64,000 bases of DNA, taken from assembly GCA_951828585.1 (NCBI GenBank), contig OX639991.1, positions 3,566,576-3,630,575 on the forward strand. The letters run 5' to 3'. Source of the DNA: Longimicrobiales bacterium. GTDB lineage: Bacteria; Gemmatimonadota; Gemmatimonadetes; Longimicrobiales; Gaopeijiaceae. Positions within the stretch are counted from its first letter, which is position 1. The number at the start of each line of letters is the position of its first letter. Made by a program: the position numbers and the translations under genes. The notes beneath the pieces are model-generated. The model did not search any database, was not told where the DNA came from, and saw nothing but the letters and a program-made list of their open reading frames with translations. Shown here piece after piece: positions 36,833 to 44,748 of the stretch.

Positions 36833-37825
36833 ATGCGACCGGCGCCCTGTTTCGCTACTGTCGCGACCCTCTTCTGCATGCAAATCGGTATTCCGGGGCT
36901 GGTGGAGCCGGCGGCGGCCCACGCTGGCGCGGGCCAGGACCACCCTGACGAAGTCGTCCGCCTGACCGCCCGGGTCATCGACGGCCGGAGCGAGGACGGG
37001 TTGCTGGGGGCGGTGATCGAGCTGTCCGGGCTGGTCGACCGCTACGTGACGGGCGTGGACGGCCGCGTCGTGATGGAGGTCCCGAAGGGGAGCTACGGGC
37101 TCACGGTGCGCAGGGGCCGGTACGAGGTGCTGTCGGGAAATCTGGACGTGCTCAGGCCGGGAGAGTTCACGCTGCCGCTGGATCGGGTCCGGACGATGGA
37201 CCCGAACGCGACCGCCACCCTGGAGGTCCGGGTCGTGGACCATGTGACCGGGGGTGGAGTCGGGGGGGCGCGGGTATCGGTTCTGGAGGGTCCGAGCGGC
37301 ATGGCCGACGAATGGGGGTACATCGAGTTCGATGCGCTCGACATGCTGGTTGCCGAGATCTCCGTGGAGATGAGCGGCTATGCGACGCGCACCGCGCCCG
37401 TGGCGCTGCATCCGTTTCGCACGGCGGCCGTGCGGGTGGCGATGACGGTCGCGGAGGCCGCGCCGGAACCGATCGAGGTCGTGGTGCGCACCCGCGCCAT
37501 GGACGTACTCGACTCCAACTACCTGGGGCGCCGGGGGGAGCGGGCGGCTCTGTTTACACGCCGAATGCTCAAGGAACTTGCGGTCGACAAGCTCTCCGAC
37601 GCGTTGGCGACGCTGGACGGTTTTCGAGTGGAACGCCCCAGATCCGACGAAGCGCGGCTGGTAGCGCCCCGGAATTGCACCCTTGGCGTGCGGGTGGACG
37701 GCATACGCAGAAGGTACGATCGGCTGAATATCGACGTTGTCCCGGTCAGCCAGGTGGAGAGGGTGGAGGTCCACGTGCTTCGGCAGCGTGGCTGCGGCGT
37801 CGTCCATATCCAGACCCGGCGTTGA
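36833..37825 (+). CDS. Plug-array protein C (shorter, divergent member)
   Basis: 330 residues from ATG 36833; ATG 36809 would add eight charged residues before the signal peptide (FATVATLFCMQIGIPGLVEPAAAHA) and leave only 12 bases to the divergent cytochrome gene. Two carboxypeptidase-regulatory-like domains (RLTARVIDGRSEDGLLGAVIELSG, LEVRVVDHVTGGGVGGARVSV) are linked by a variant of the usual linker (DPNATATLEV). The plug part is shortened: KLSDALATLDGFRVE, NCTLGVRVDGIRR, VSQVERVEVHVLRQRGCGVVHIQTRR. Both conserved cysteines are kept. The most divergent of the intact paralogs; it lies 15 bases before protein D. Confidence 0.78.
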   Translation: MRPAPCFATVATLFCMQIGIPGLVEPAAAHAGAGQDHPDEVVRLTARVIDGRSEDGLLGAVIELSGLVDRYVTGVDGRVVMEVPKGSYGLTVRRGRYEVLSGNLDVLRPGEFTLPLDRVRTMDPNATATLEVRVVDHVTGGGVGGARVSVLEGPSGMADEWGYIEFDALDMLVAEISVEMSGYATRTAPVALHPFRTAAVRVAMTVAEAAPEPIEVVVRTRAMDVLDSNYLGRRGERAALFTRRMLKELAVDKLSDALATLDGFRVERPRSDEARLVAPRNCTLGVRVDGIRRRYDRLNIDVVPVSQVERVEVHVLRQRGCGVVHIQTRR

Positions 37826-37840
37826 GGAGGGCGGTCTATC

Positions 37841-38881
37841 ATGGAGAAACGCCAGCGGTTTGCGCTCGCAGTCTGCCTCTCCGCCGGTTCTCTTGCATCC
37901 GCCTCCGGACTCGCGGCCCAGGAGCCTGCCCGGGAGGCCGAGATGGTCCGCATTACCGCCCACGTTCGCGACGCGGACGCCGACGGAGCGCTGCTGGGCG
38001 CGTTGATCGAGTTGTCGGGCCAAGCCGGGAGGTACGTCACCGGCATGAACGGGCAGACCTCCTTCGATATCCCCGTGGGCACCTACACCTTTTCCGTGCA
38101 CAAGGGCGGATACGCGACGGTGCGGGGTGATTTCCGGGCGGTCTACAACGGCGACCTCACCGTCACGATGCATGAACTGGGGGATGTGGACACGAGCATA
38201 CCCGAGAGGCTGCTGGTACGGGTTGCGGAGTTCGGATCGGGGCGGCTGGTCGAGGGAGTGGCCGTCTCGGTCACCGGGGGACGGGCGCGGATGACGGACG
38301 GGCAGGGGTGGCTCGAGTTCACGGACCTGAGCGGGCCGGTCGCCGAGGTCACCGTGAGAGGCTTCGGCTATCAGACCCGGACCGTGCCCATTCCGCTGCT
38401 CGAGGGACGCACGACGGTTGTCGAGGTGGCGATGGCGATCGACGCGGTAGTCCTGGCGCCAATCGAAGTGATGGCCGAATCCCGATTCCTGGAAAAGCAG
38501 GGCGTGTACTGGAGGATCGACCGGGGCTGGCCGGACAAGCTCCTGACGAGGGAGGAACTGGTGGAGCGGGCGGAGCCGCGCCTGGCGGATGCGTTCCGCG
38601 GTCTGTCGGGGGTTCGGGTAGATTACTGGGGGCCCTTCGCGTTCCTCATGACTCACACCGGTTGTCCGATACCGGTGTTCCTCGATGGGCGGGCACTGGG
38701 GTCGAATGTGGCAGAGTTGAATTTCGTCGTGGGGCTGAACATTGATGATATTCCGGCGGAAGAGGTGGAGTTGGCCGAGTTTTACGAGCCAGGCCGGGTG
38801 CCCGCGCGATTCGTAATGCCGTCGACGGACAACTGCGGCGCCGTCCTGCTCTGGTCCCGCCTGCGGGCCGGGAAGGGGTAG
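37841..38881 (+). CDS. Plug-array protein D
   Basis: 346 residues; GAGGAGG just upstream of ATG 37841. Signal peptide (LAVCLSAGSLASASGLAAQ), domain 1 (VRITAHVRDADADGALLGALIELSGQAGRYVTG..YTFSVHKGGYATV), linker DVDTSIPERL, domain 2 (LVRVAEFGSGRLVEGVAVSVTGG...GYQTRTVPIPLLEGRTTVVEVAMAIDAVV), and the plug-like end (LADAFRGLSGVRVDYWG, GCPIPVFLDGRAL, IPAEEVELAEFYEPGRVPARF, NCGAVLLWSRLR). The conserved phrase QGVYWRIDRGWPDKLLTREELVERAEPRLADAF is shared with protein B. Separated from C by 15 bases and from E by 55. Confidence 0.8.
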   Translation: MEKRQRFALAVCLSAGSLASASGLAAQEPAREAEMVRITAHVRDADADGALLGALIELSGQAGRYVTGMNGQTSFDIPVGTYTFSVHKGGYATVRGDFRAVYNGDLTVTMHELGDVDTSIPERLLVRVAEFGSGRLVEGVAVSVTGGRARMTDGQGWLEFTDLSGPVAEVTVRGFGYQTRTVPIPLLEGRTTVVEVAMAIDAVVLAPIEVMAESRFLEKQGVYWRIDRGWPDKLLTREELVERAEPRLADAFRGLSGVRVDYWGPFAFLMTHTGCPIPVFLDGRALGSNVAELNFVVGLNIDDIPAEEVELAEFYEPGRVPARFVMPSTDNCGAVLLWSRLRAGKG

Positions 38882-38936
38882 GGGACGAGTGGCGGGATTA
38901 CGGCGCGGTGATCGCACGCGGGACAGGTGGTCGCGA

Positions 38937-39989
38937 ATGATGACGGACTGCTCAGCTCGGCGGACGGAAGCGGGATGGGGCCGCTACCCGACCGCCCTGC
39001 TCGTGTGCGCGGCTTTTGCGTCCCCCGGTCTGTTCATGTCCGATTCCGTTCTGCGTGCCCAGGAGCCCGATCAGGACACAGAGTCGGTCCGCATGACCGT
39101 GCGCCTCCTTGAAGCGGAGACCAAAGGGGTACTGAGGGGCGGGTTGATCGAGCTGTCGGGCCTGCCCAGGCGGTACGTCACCGGCACGGACGGGCGGGTC
39201 ACCTTCGAAGTCCCTCCGGGATACTACACGCTGACCGCGCGCAAGGGCGGGTACGCGACGCTGCGAGGCGACTTCCGGGTGATGCTCTCCGGGGAGCTGA
39301 CCTTCCTGATGCATGAAGTGGGCGACGTGGACACGAGCATTCCCGGGAGGCTGCTGGTGAGGGTCGCGGAATTCGGCTCGGGCCGTCTGATCGAAGGGGC
39401 GTCCGTCTCGCTGCCGCAAGGCCGGGCGCGGATGACGGATGGACAAGGGTGGGTGGAGTTCAGGGATGTAAGCGGGCCGGTCGCCGAGGTCACCGTGGGG
39501 GCGCTTGGGTATGAGAAGCGTACCGAGCCCGTCCCGCTGCACGAGGGGCGCACGACGGTGCTGGAGGTGGCGATGTCGGTCGATGCCGTGATCCTCGCGC
39601 CCCTCGAGGTGACGGCTCAGTCCCGGTACCTGGAAAAGCAGGGCGTGTACTGGAGGATGGATCGCAATCGGGTGAACAAGGTCTTGACCCGCGAGGAAAT
39701 GGTGGAGCGGGGCGTCCCTTATCTGTCGGAAGCACTCCGGATTCGTCCGGGGGTCAGGGTGGAGCACCGGGAGGGCGAAGCCGTCCTCCTGGGTCGCGGA
39801 CGTTGTGAGATGAAGGTGTGGATGGATGGGTGGCCCCTGGCGTTCTGGGGGCTGAACATTGACGATATTGACGCGGAGGACCTGGCATTGGCCGAAGTGT
39901 TCTGGGCCGAGCGGACACCCGCGCGTTTCGATGTGGGAGGTTGCGGCGCCGTCGTATTCTGGTCGAAGCGCCGGGCCGGGGAAGGGTAG
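38937..39989 (+). CDS. Plug-array protein E
   Basis: 350 residues from ATG 38937 (GTG 38889 is also in frame, but the signal peptide fits the ATG). A leader GGGACAGGTGG precedes it, similar to the one before protein F. Domains: VRMTVRLLEAETKGVLRGGLIELSGLPRRYVTGTDG, linker DVDTSIPGRL, LVRVAEFGSGRLIEGASVSLPQG, then the plug-like end (PYLSEALRIRPGVRVEHREGEAVLLG, RCEMKVWMDGWPL, IDAEDLALAEVFWAERTPARF, GCGAVVFWSKRRAGEG). Complete. Confidence 0.8.
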   Translation: MMTDCSARRTEAGWGRYPTALLVCAAFASPGLFMSDSVLRAQEPDQDTESVRMTVRLLEAETKGVLRGGLIELSGLPRRYVTGTDGRVTFEVPPGYYTLTARKGGYATLRGDFRVMLSGELTFLMHEVGDVDTSIPGRLLVRVAEFGSGRLIEGASVSLPQGRARMTDGQGWVEFRDVSGPVAEVTVGALGYEKRTEPVPLHEGRTTVLEVAMSVDAVILAPLEVTAQSRYLEKQGVYWRMDRNRVNKVLTREEMVERGVPYLSEALRIRPGVRVEHREGEAVLLGRGRCEMKVWMDGWPLAFWGLNIDDIDAEDLALAEVFWAERTPARFDVGGCGAVVFWSKRRAGEG

Positions 39990-40051
39990 CGGATGGGCAA
40001 CAAGGACTACGAAACCGGGTGCACAGGACCCGGGACAGGAGGTGGAAAACG

Positions 40052-41101
40052 ATGACACCCCACACAATGCAGCTCGCTGGAGCGCCCCGTGGGGCTTGGT
40101 CCCGGGCCGCTCTGCTTGGCTTCGCGGCTTCCCTGGCCGTGGGTGCATCCGCACCCCACACGGTTCTGCGCGCCCAGGAGCCTACGACGGTCCGCATGAC
40201 CGTACAGATGCGCGACGCGCAGACCCAGGCGCCGTTGATGGGCGCCCTGATTCGGGTCCCGGGACAGGCCAGGCCGTACATCACCGGAGTGGACGGGCAG
40301 GTTTCCTTCGAGGTGCCGGCGGGGACATGGGTCATCACGGCACGCAAGGGTGGATACTTCACGGCGACCGAGGAACTCGAGGTGCGTGGCCCGGATGAGA
40401 TAACGATGCTGCTGAGACGGCTCGAGGAAGTGGAAGCCGGCCTGCCCGCGACACTGTTGGTCAGGGTTCGCGAGGCGGGGACGGGGCGATCGATCGAGGG
40501 GGCGGGGGTCTCGCTGGTCGGTGGCGAGACTCGAATCACCGACAAGCGCGGCAACGTCCAGTTCGCGACGCTGTCGGGGGAAGCGCGGCTCAACGTGGAG
40601 ATGATCGGCTATGCGAATCGTTCGGAGCCGGTATCGGTCCACTCCGACGGCACGACGGTCGTCGACCTGGCCATGGCGGTGGACGCGGTGGTCCTTGAGC
40701 CGATCAAGGTCGAAGTGCGCTCACGCCACCTGCTGGTCAACGGCGTATACCGGAGGATCGACAGCGGTCAGGTGATGCGGCTGCTCACGCGTGAAGATCT
40801 CGAGAAGTTCCCCGTGAGTTTCCTGTCGGATGCCTTCTCGAGTGTCCCGGGCGTCCAGGTAGACCGGGCAAGCGTGGGCGATACCAAGCTCATGGGGCCG
40901 GCCCGAGGGGACCCCAACGGCTGTGAGTTGAAGGTGTATGTGGACGGAATGCCCACGGATATGAACATCGACTCCTTCTCGCCAGAAATGGTGGAGTTGG
41001 CCGAGATCTACTGGGGGCTGCGCACGCCGATCCAGTACCGCGGGGTGAACGCGAGCAACTGCGGTGTGGTGCTGCTGTGGACGCGGCGGGGAGGGGGGTA
41101 G
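40052..41101 (+). CDS. Plug-array protein F
   Basis: 349 residues; strong AGGAGGTG ribosome binding site places the start at ATG 40052. Signal peptide (AALLGFAASLAVGASAPHTVLRAQ), domain 1 (VRMTVQMRDAQTQAPLMGALIRVPGQARPYITGVDGQ), an altered linker (EEVEAGLPATL), domain 2 (LVRVREAGTGRSIEGAGVSLVGGETRITDKRGNVQF), and the plug-like end (FLSDAFSSVPGVQVDR, GCELKVYVDGMPT, SPEMVELAEIYWGLRTPIQYRG, NCGVVLLWTRR). Its C-terminal part is the closest to true TonB-receptor plugs. The operator at 41113 lies between it and member G. Confidence 0.8.
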   Translation: MTPHTMQLAGAPRGAWSRAALLGFAASLAVGASAPHTVLRAQEPTTVRMTVQMRDAQTQAPLMGALIRVPGQARPYITGVDGQVSFEVPAGTWVITARKGGYFTATEELEVRGPDEITMLLRRLEEVEAGLPATLLVRVREAGTGRSIEGAGVSLVGGETRITDKRGNVQFATLSGEARLNVEMIGYANRSEPVSVHSDGTTVVDLAMAVDAVVLEPIKVEVRSRHLLVNGVYRRIDSGQVMRLLTREDLEKFPVSFLSDAFSSVPGVQVDRASVGDTKLMGPARGDPNGCELKVYVDGMPTDMNIDSFSPEMVELAEIYWGLRTPIQYRGVNASNCGVVLLWTRRGGG

Positions 41102-41112
41102 GTGATCCGTAA

Positions 41113-41151
41113 TGTACACTATAGATGACATAATGTAATGTCGTCTTTACA
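41113..41151. promoter_or_regulatory. Four-half-site operator, copy 2, overlapping the start of plug-array member G
   Basis: TGTAC (41113-41117), TGACA (41126-41130), TGTAA (41134-41138), TTACA (41147-41151), spaced 8, 3 and 8 bases. The right pair is part of a 22-base palindrome with arms AATGTAA/TTACATT. The ATG at 41138 lies inside the site, so binding should repress member G. Confidence 0.65.
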
Positions 41152-42239
41152 TTGCAGGCAGCGTGGGCGAGGAGGACCGGGACGGGGGGCCGGAGGGCTC
41201 AGCAGGACGGGATGGCGGACCGTCCTGCTGCCGCTGGTGGCTTCCCCGTGCCTCGCGACATTCGTGTCCGGCCCCGTCCTGTGGGCCCAGGAGCCGGATC
41301 GGGAGGTGGAGGCGGTCCCCGTGACAGTACAGGTGAGCGACGCGGAGAGCAGTGTGCCGTTGCTGGGCGCGCTGATCGAGTTGACCGGTCAGTCCAGGCG
41401 GTACGTCACGGGCATGGACGGGAAGGTCACCTTCGAGCTCCAGCCAGGGCACTACACCTTTACCGTGCACAAGGGCGGGTACGCGACGCTGCGCGGGGAC
41501 TTCGGGGTTGTCGGTGCGAGCGACCTGGCGGTCGTGATGCACGGATTGGGCGATGTGGACGCGAGCATTCCGGAAAGGCTGCTGGTGCGGGTCGCGGAGT
41601 TCGGAACGGGGCGCCTGATCGAAGGGGCGGCCATTTCGCTCCCCGGGGGGCAGGGGGGGCTCACCGACGGGAGCGGCTGGGTCGAGTTCAGGGATGTGGA
41701 CGGAGCGGTCGCCGAGGTCACCGTGCAGATGCTGGGCTACCGGAAACGCACCGAGCCGGTAACGCTGCACGAGGGGCGCACGACGGTCGTGGAGGTGGCG
41801 ATGTCGATCGATGCCGTGGTTCTCGCGCCGATCGAGGTAGAGGCGCGCTCGGGATTCCTGGAAGCGCAGGGTGTGTACTGGAGGATGGACCACGGTCGGA
41901 CGATGCATGTTTTTTGACGGCAAGGATCTCATCGAGCGCGGCGGTCGACCCTACCTTACCGAAGCTTTCAGGAAGATCCCGAACCTGCATGTCTACGGAG
42001 GAGGTCTGATCCTGGGGCGCCGGCAGTGCGAGCTTGCGGTGTACTGGGACGGGATGCCCTTGCGATTTGCGACCGTTCCGTGGTGGCAACTTTACGAAAT
42101 CCCGCCAGAGGAAATCGAACTGGTCGAGGTCTACACCGGCCTGCGGACGCCATTGCGCTTCAGACGCTGGCCGGGGGACATCAACGACTGCGGCGCCATC
42201 GCCTTCTGGTCGCGGCGGCGCGCGGATCGGAGCCGTTAG
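41138..42239 (+). pseudogene. Plug-array member G, frameshifted in a T6 run
   Basis: The first frame (41138-41917) encodes the signal peptide and both Ig-like domains (VTVQVSDAESSVPLLGALIELTGQSRRYVTG, then LVRVAEFGTGRLIEGAAISLPGG) and stops right after GVYWRMDHGRTMHVF. The second frame continues with FDGKDLIERGGRPYLTEAFRKIPNLHVYGGG, CELAVYWDGMPL, IELVEVYTGLRTPLRF and DCGAIAFWSRRRADRSR to 42239. The run TTTTTT at 41910-41915 is the switch: with five Ts the frame is continuous and matches protein A. One extra T may be a mutation, a sequencing error, or a length-variable tract. Confidence 0.82.
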
Positions 42240-42297
42240 TTTTCGGGGGGTCCAACCGCCACGGCGGGGACGCCGTCACACTCAAACACGCAACACA

Positions 42298-42783
42298 ATG
42301 GAGGCAGCCTTGAGCGGGCTCGAAGCGGGAACCAACGCGCCGGATTTCTCCCTCATGCGGGTGCTGGGCGAAGACCCGGTCACCCTGTCGGAACACCGGG
42401 GCGAGCCGGTGGTGCTGATGTTCGTGCCGCTGGCGTTCAGCGGCGTTTGCACGAAGGAGTTCTGCCACGTCGCGGAGAATTGGGAGGTGTGGGGCTCGCT
42501 GGGGGCGAAGGTCTACGGGATCAGCATCGATTCGCCGTTCGTTAATGTGAAGTGGGCCGAGGAGATGGGAGTGCCGTTCCCGATCCTCTCCGACTTCAAC
42601 AAGACTGCGGTTGCGGCGTACGGCGTGCTGCGGGAGGAGTTGGCGGGGTTGCGGGGTATCGCCAACCGGTCCGTATTCGTCGTCGATGCGGAGGGCCGGG
42701 TCAGCTACGCCTGGGTCAGCGAAGACCCGCACGTGCTGCCCCCCTTCGACGAGGTCGTGGACGCGGTTCGCGCGCTGCGGTAG
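42298..42783 (+). CDS. Peroxiredoxin (AhpC/TSA, AhpE-like)
   Basis: 161 residues from ATG 42298; a GGAGG directly inside it (42300-42304) points to TTG 42310 as the likelier start (157 residues, SGLEAGTNAPDFSL). The thioredoxin fold carries the peroxidatic motif PLAFSGVCTKEFC, with Cys in VCT; a second Cys four residues on (EFC) may act as the resolving residue. Further conserved parts: GISIDSPFVNVKWAEEMGVPFPILSDFN and RSVFVVDAEGRVSYAWV. It reduces peroxides in the cytoplasm at the expense of a thiol donor. Complete, with no partner reductase nearby. Confidence 0.93.
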   Translation: MEAALSGLEAGTNAPDFSLMRVLGEDPVTLSEHRGEPVVLMFVPLAFSGVCTKEFCHVAENWEVWGSLGAKVYGISIDSPFVNVKWAEEMGVPFPILSDFNKTAVAAYGVLREELAGLRGIANRSVFVVDAEGRVSYAWVSEDPHVLPPFDEVVDAVRALR

Positions 42784-42789
42784 GGTGCC

Positions 42790-43191
42790 GTGACGGGGGC
42801 TTTCGGCAGGGGGCGGCCGATGGGCCCGGCCGTGCGCATCTGCTTGGGGGTCGCGGCCGCGTAGGTCTGCGCTCCGGCGGCGGGCGTGTCGGCGCAGGAG
42901 GGGCCGGCGGCGGCGGTCGCCTTCACCGGGCAGGTCGTCGATACCTATTGGGGAGGCCCGTCGTCGACACCTACGAGGGGACCGCGCTGCGGGCCGCGGC
43001 CGACCTGAATGTGGCGCGCTACCTCGACAGCCAGGCGGGATTCGCCTTCGTCCCCTGTTTCGAGGGTGCCGCTTCGTCCGGCGGCACGGTTCGGCAGGCG
43101 CCCGACTGCATGCGTACCCCGGGGACCCTGGCGGAGCGTCCCCGGATCTTCATCGACGACGCGCCAGAGCGGGTTGCCGGGCAGGGACGTA
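42790..43191 (+). pseudogene. Decayed plug-type secreted protein
   Basis: The stretch between the peroxiredoxin and release-factor-like genes holds gene debris. A signal-peptide-like start (VRICLGVAAA) runs into an in-frame TAG and then GVSAQEGPAAAVAFTGQVVDTYWG. A short tandem duplication (GTCGTCGATACCTA, then GTCGTCGACACCTA) shifts the frame, and the next frame reads DTYEGTALRAAADLNVARYLDSQAGFAFVPCFEG...RIFIDDAPE. That last part recalls the plug module of the neighbouring array (a Cys and a YxDG/FIDD strand). Stop codon, duplication and missing end all show it is dead. The family assignment is tentative. Confidence 0.45.
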
Positions 43192-43202
43192 AGTCGGCCT
43201 TC

Positions 43203-43607
43203 TTACTCTTCCCGGTCCGGAGTCCCCCGGAGCCGCTTCAACCGCGACCGGCGCTTCTTCTCCTCCCGCCGTTTCCGCTTCTCCCGCCGCGGCACCCTGG
43301 TGGGCACGCGCGGCTTTTCGGGCCGGTTCCGCGCTTCCAGCTTCCGACGCAGCCGCTCGAGCGCGTCCTCGCGGTTTCGATGCTGGGACCGGTGCCTGCG
43401 CGACGTCACCACGAGTCCCGTGGGCCGGTGCATCAGCCGAACGCCGGACTCGACCTTGTTCTGATGCTGGCCGCCCTTGCCACCGGAACGGAAGGTGTCC
43501 ACGCGGCACTCGGCCAGCAGATCGGCACCCTCGCGGGGGCCGGATTCCCCCTCGCCGCCGGGATCCGCGGACGGGCCGTGGGGTTTTCGTGACGGCGCCT
43601 TGCTCAT
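43203..43607 (-). CDS. Release-factor-like GGQ protein (RF-1 domain)
   Basis: 134 residues from ATG 43607. The GGQ loop is at residues 45-47 within RSGGKGGQHQNKVESGVRLMHRPTGLVV, the peptidyl-tRNA hydrolysis motif of class I release factors, and is followed by SQHRNREDALERLRRKL and a very basic tail (RREKRKRREEKKRRSRLKRLRG). There is no codon-recognition domain. Proteins of this size act either as ribosome-rescue factors (ArfB-like, which insert a basic tail in the empty mRNA channel) or as RF-H-like proteins. The basic tail favours ribosome rescue (inference). Complete. Confidence 0.85.
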   Translation of the reverse strand: MSKAPSRKPHGPSADPGGEGESGPREGADLLAECRVDTFRSGGKGGQHQNKVESGVRLMHRPTGLVVTSRRHRSQHRNREDALERLRRKLEARNRPEKPRVPTRVPRREKRKRREEKKRRSRLKRLRGTPDREE

Positions 43608-43650
43608 AGACTGAAGATCACACCTTTGCGGGAGAGCGTTCGGTACCGAC

Positions 43651-44748
43651 GTGATGTTTTTCGACCAACAGGACCAGACTCCGGGTCTTCGCTTCCTCTT
43701 CACACTCGCGGTCGGGGTCATTCTGATCCAGGGTCTGCGTTTCGCTGAGCCTGTCGTGCTGCCGGTCGCGCTGGCCGGTTTTCTTGCGGTGATCTGCCTT
43801 CCGATCGTGCTGTGGCTGAGGAGCAGGGGACTTCCGGTGGTCGTGGCCGTCCCCCTGACCGTGCTGGCCGTCGCCGGTGTGTTCGGCCTGCTGATTCTGT
43901 TGGGAGCCCAGCAGGTGGCCGGGCTCCAGGCACGCTTGGTCGAACAGGGCGAGGCGCTCGTCACCTGGTTGGTCGGGATCGCGAAGAGCTTTCGGTTGCT
44001 GGAGGACGAGGAACTCGGTGCTACGGTTTTGGGCCTGCTCGACGTGTCCAGGCTCGCGACCATGGCCACCGCGGCAACCACCTGGGCGCTGTCCCTGGTC
44101 TCAAGCACCTTTCTCGTTTTCCTCATCCTCGCCTTCGCCCTCAGCGAGGCCGTGGTCTTTCCGCGCAAACTCGGCGTGATCGCGGGCGACGCGGTCGCCT
44201 CCAACGAGCGCCTGACCGCGATCGTCGACGAAGTCCAGGGCTACCTCGTGATCAAGACGCTCGTGAGTCTGGCCACGGGAATGCTGCTGGGTCTGTGGAC
44301 CTGGGCAATGGGCCTCGAACACTGGCTCCTCCTCGGCCTGATCGCCCTGGTTCTCAACTATATCCCCACGATCGGGTCGGTGATCGCCTCGGTGCCCGCG
44401 CTCGCGCTCGCCCTGATCGATGTCGATGCCGCCGGCGAATTCGTGCGCTTCGACGTGCAGCAAACCGTGATCGTGGGCCTCGGATACCTGACCGTCAACA
44501 TCGTCTTCGGGAACTGGCTCGAGCCGACCCTGATGGGGCGCCGGCTGGGACTGTCGACGTTAGTCGTCGTGCTCTCGCTGGTCTTCTGGGGGTGGCTGTG
44601 GGGACCGGTGGGGGCGGTGCTCTCGGTTCCCCTCACCATGGTGGTGAAGATCATGCTGGAAAACACCAGGGACCTGCAGTGGGTGGCGGTGCTGCTGGAC
44701 AAGGCGCCCCCGGCGGAGGTCCCGGCGGCCGGAGCGAAATCGTCGTGA
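43651..44748 (+). CDS. AI-2E family transporter (PerM/TqsA-like)
   Basis: 365 residues with seven to eight hydrophobic segments (RFLFTLAVGVILIQGL, VVLPVALAGFLAVICLPIVLWL, VVVAVPLTVLAVAGVFGLLILLG, SLVSSTFLVFLILAFALSE, WLLLGLIALVLNYIPTIGSVIASVPALALAL, LGYLTVNIVFGNWLEPTLMGRRLGLSTLVVVLSLVFWGWLWGPVGAVLSVPLTMVVKI). The LNYIPTIGS and NxxxP-LMGRRLGLS...WGWLWGP.G signatures define the AI-2E transporter family of the inner membrane. Members export small molecules such as autoinducer-2 or act as Na+/H+ antiporters; the substrate is not predictable here. Its stop overlaps the GTG start of the next gene (GTGA). Confidence 0.92.
   Translation: MMFFDQQDQTPGLRFLFTLAVGVILIQGLRFAEPVVLPVALAGFLAVICLPIVLWLRSRGLPVVVAVPLTVLAVAGVFGLLILLGAQQVAGLQARLVEQGEALVTWLVGIAKSFRLLEDEELGATVLGLLDVSRLATMATAATTWALSLVSSTFLVFLILAFALSEAVVFPRKLGVIAGDAVASNERLTAIVDEVQGYLVIKTLVSLATGMLLGLWTWAMGLEHWLLLGLIALVLNYIPTIGSVIASVPALALALIDVDAAGEFVRFDVQQTVIVGLGYLTVNIVFGNWLEPTLMGRRLGLSTLVVVLSLVFWGWLWGPVGAVLSVPLTMVVKIMLENTRDLQWVAVLLDKAPPAEVPAAGAKSS

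Noticed and set aside
34319-38917. Minus-strand frame of about 1532 codons as one giant gene
   Set aside because: Only the part from 36796 encodes cytochrome domains; the upstream part is antisense to plug proteins C and D.
41910-41915. Programmed ribosomal frameshift in plug-array member G
   Set aside because: A T6 run alone, without a visible stimulator, and intact paralogs that need no shift make mutation or error simpler; recorded as a pseudogene with the alternative noted.
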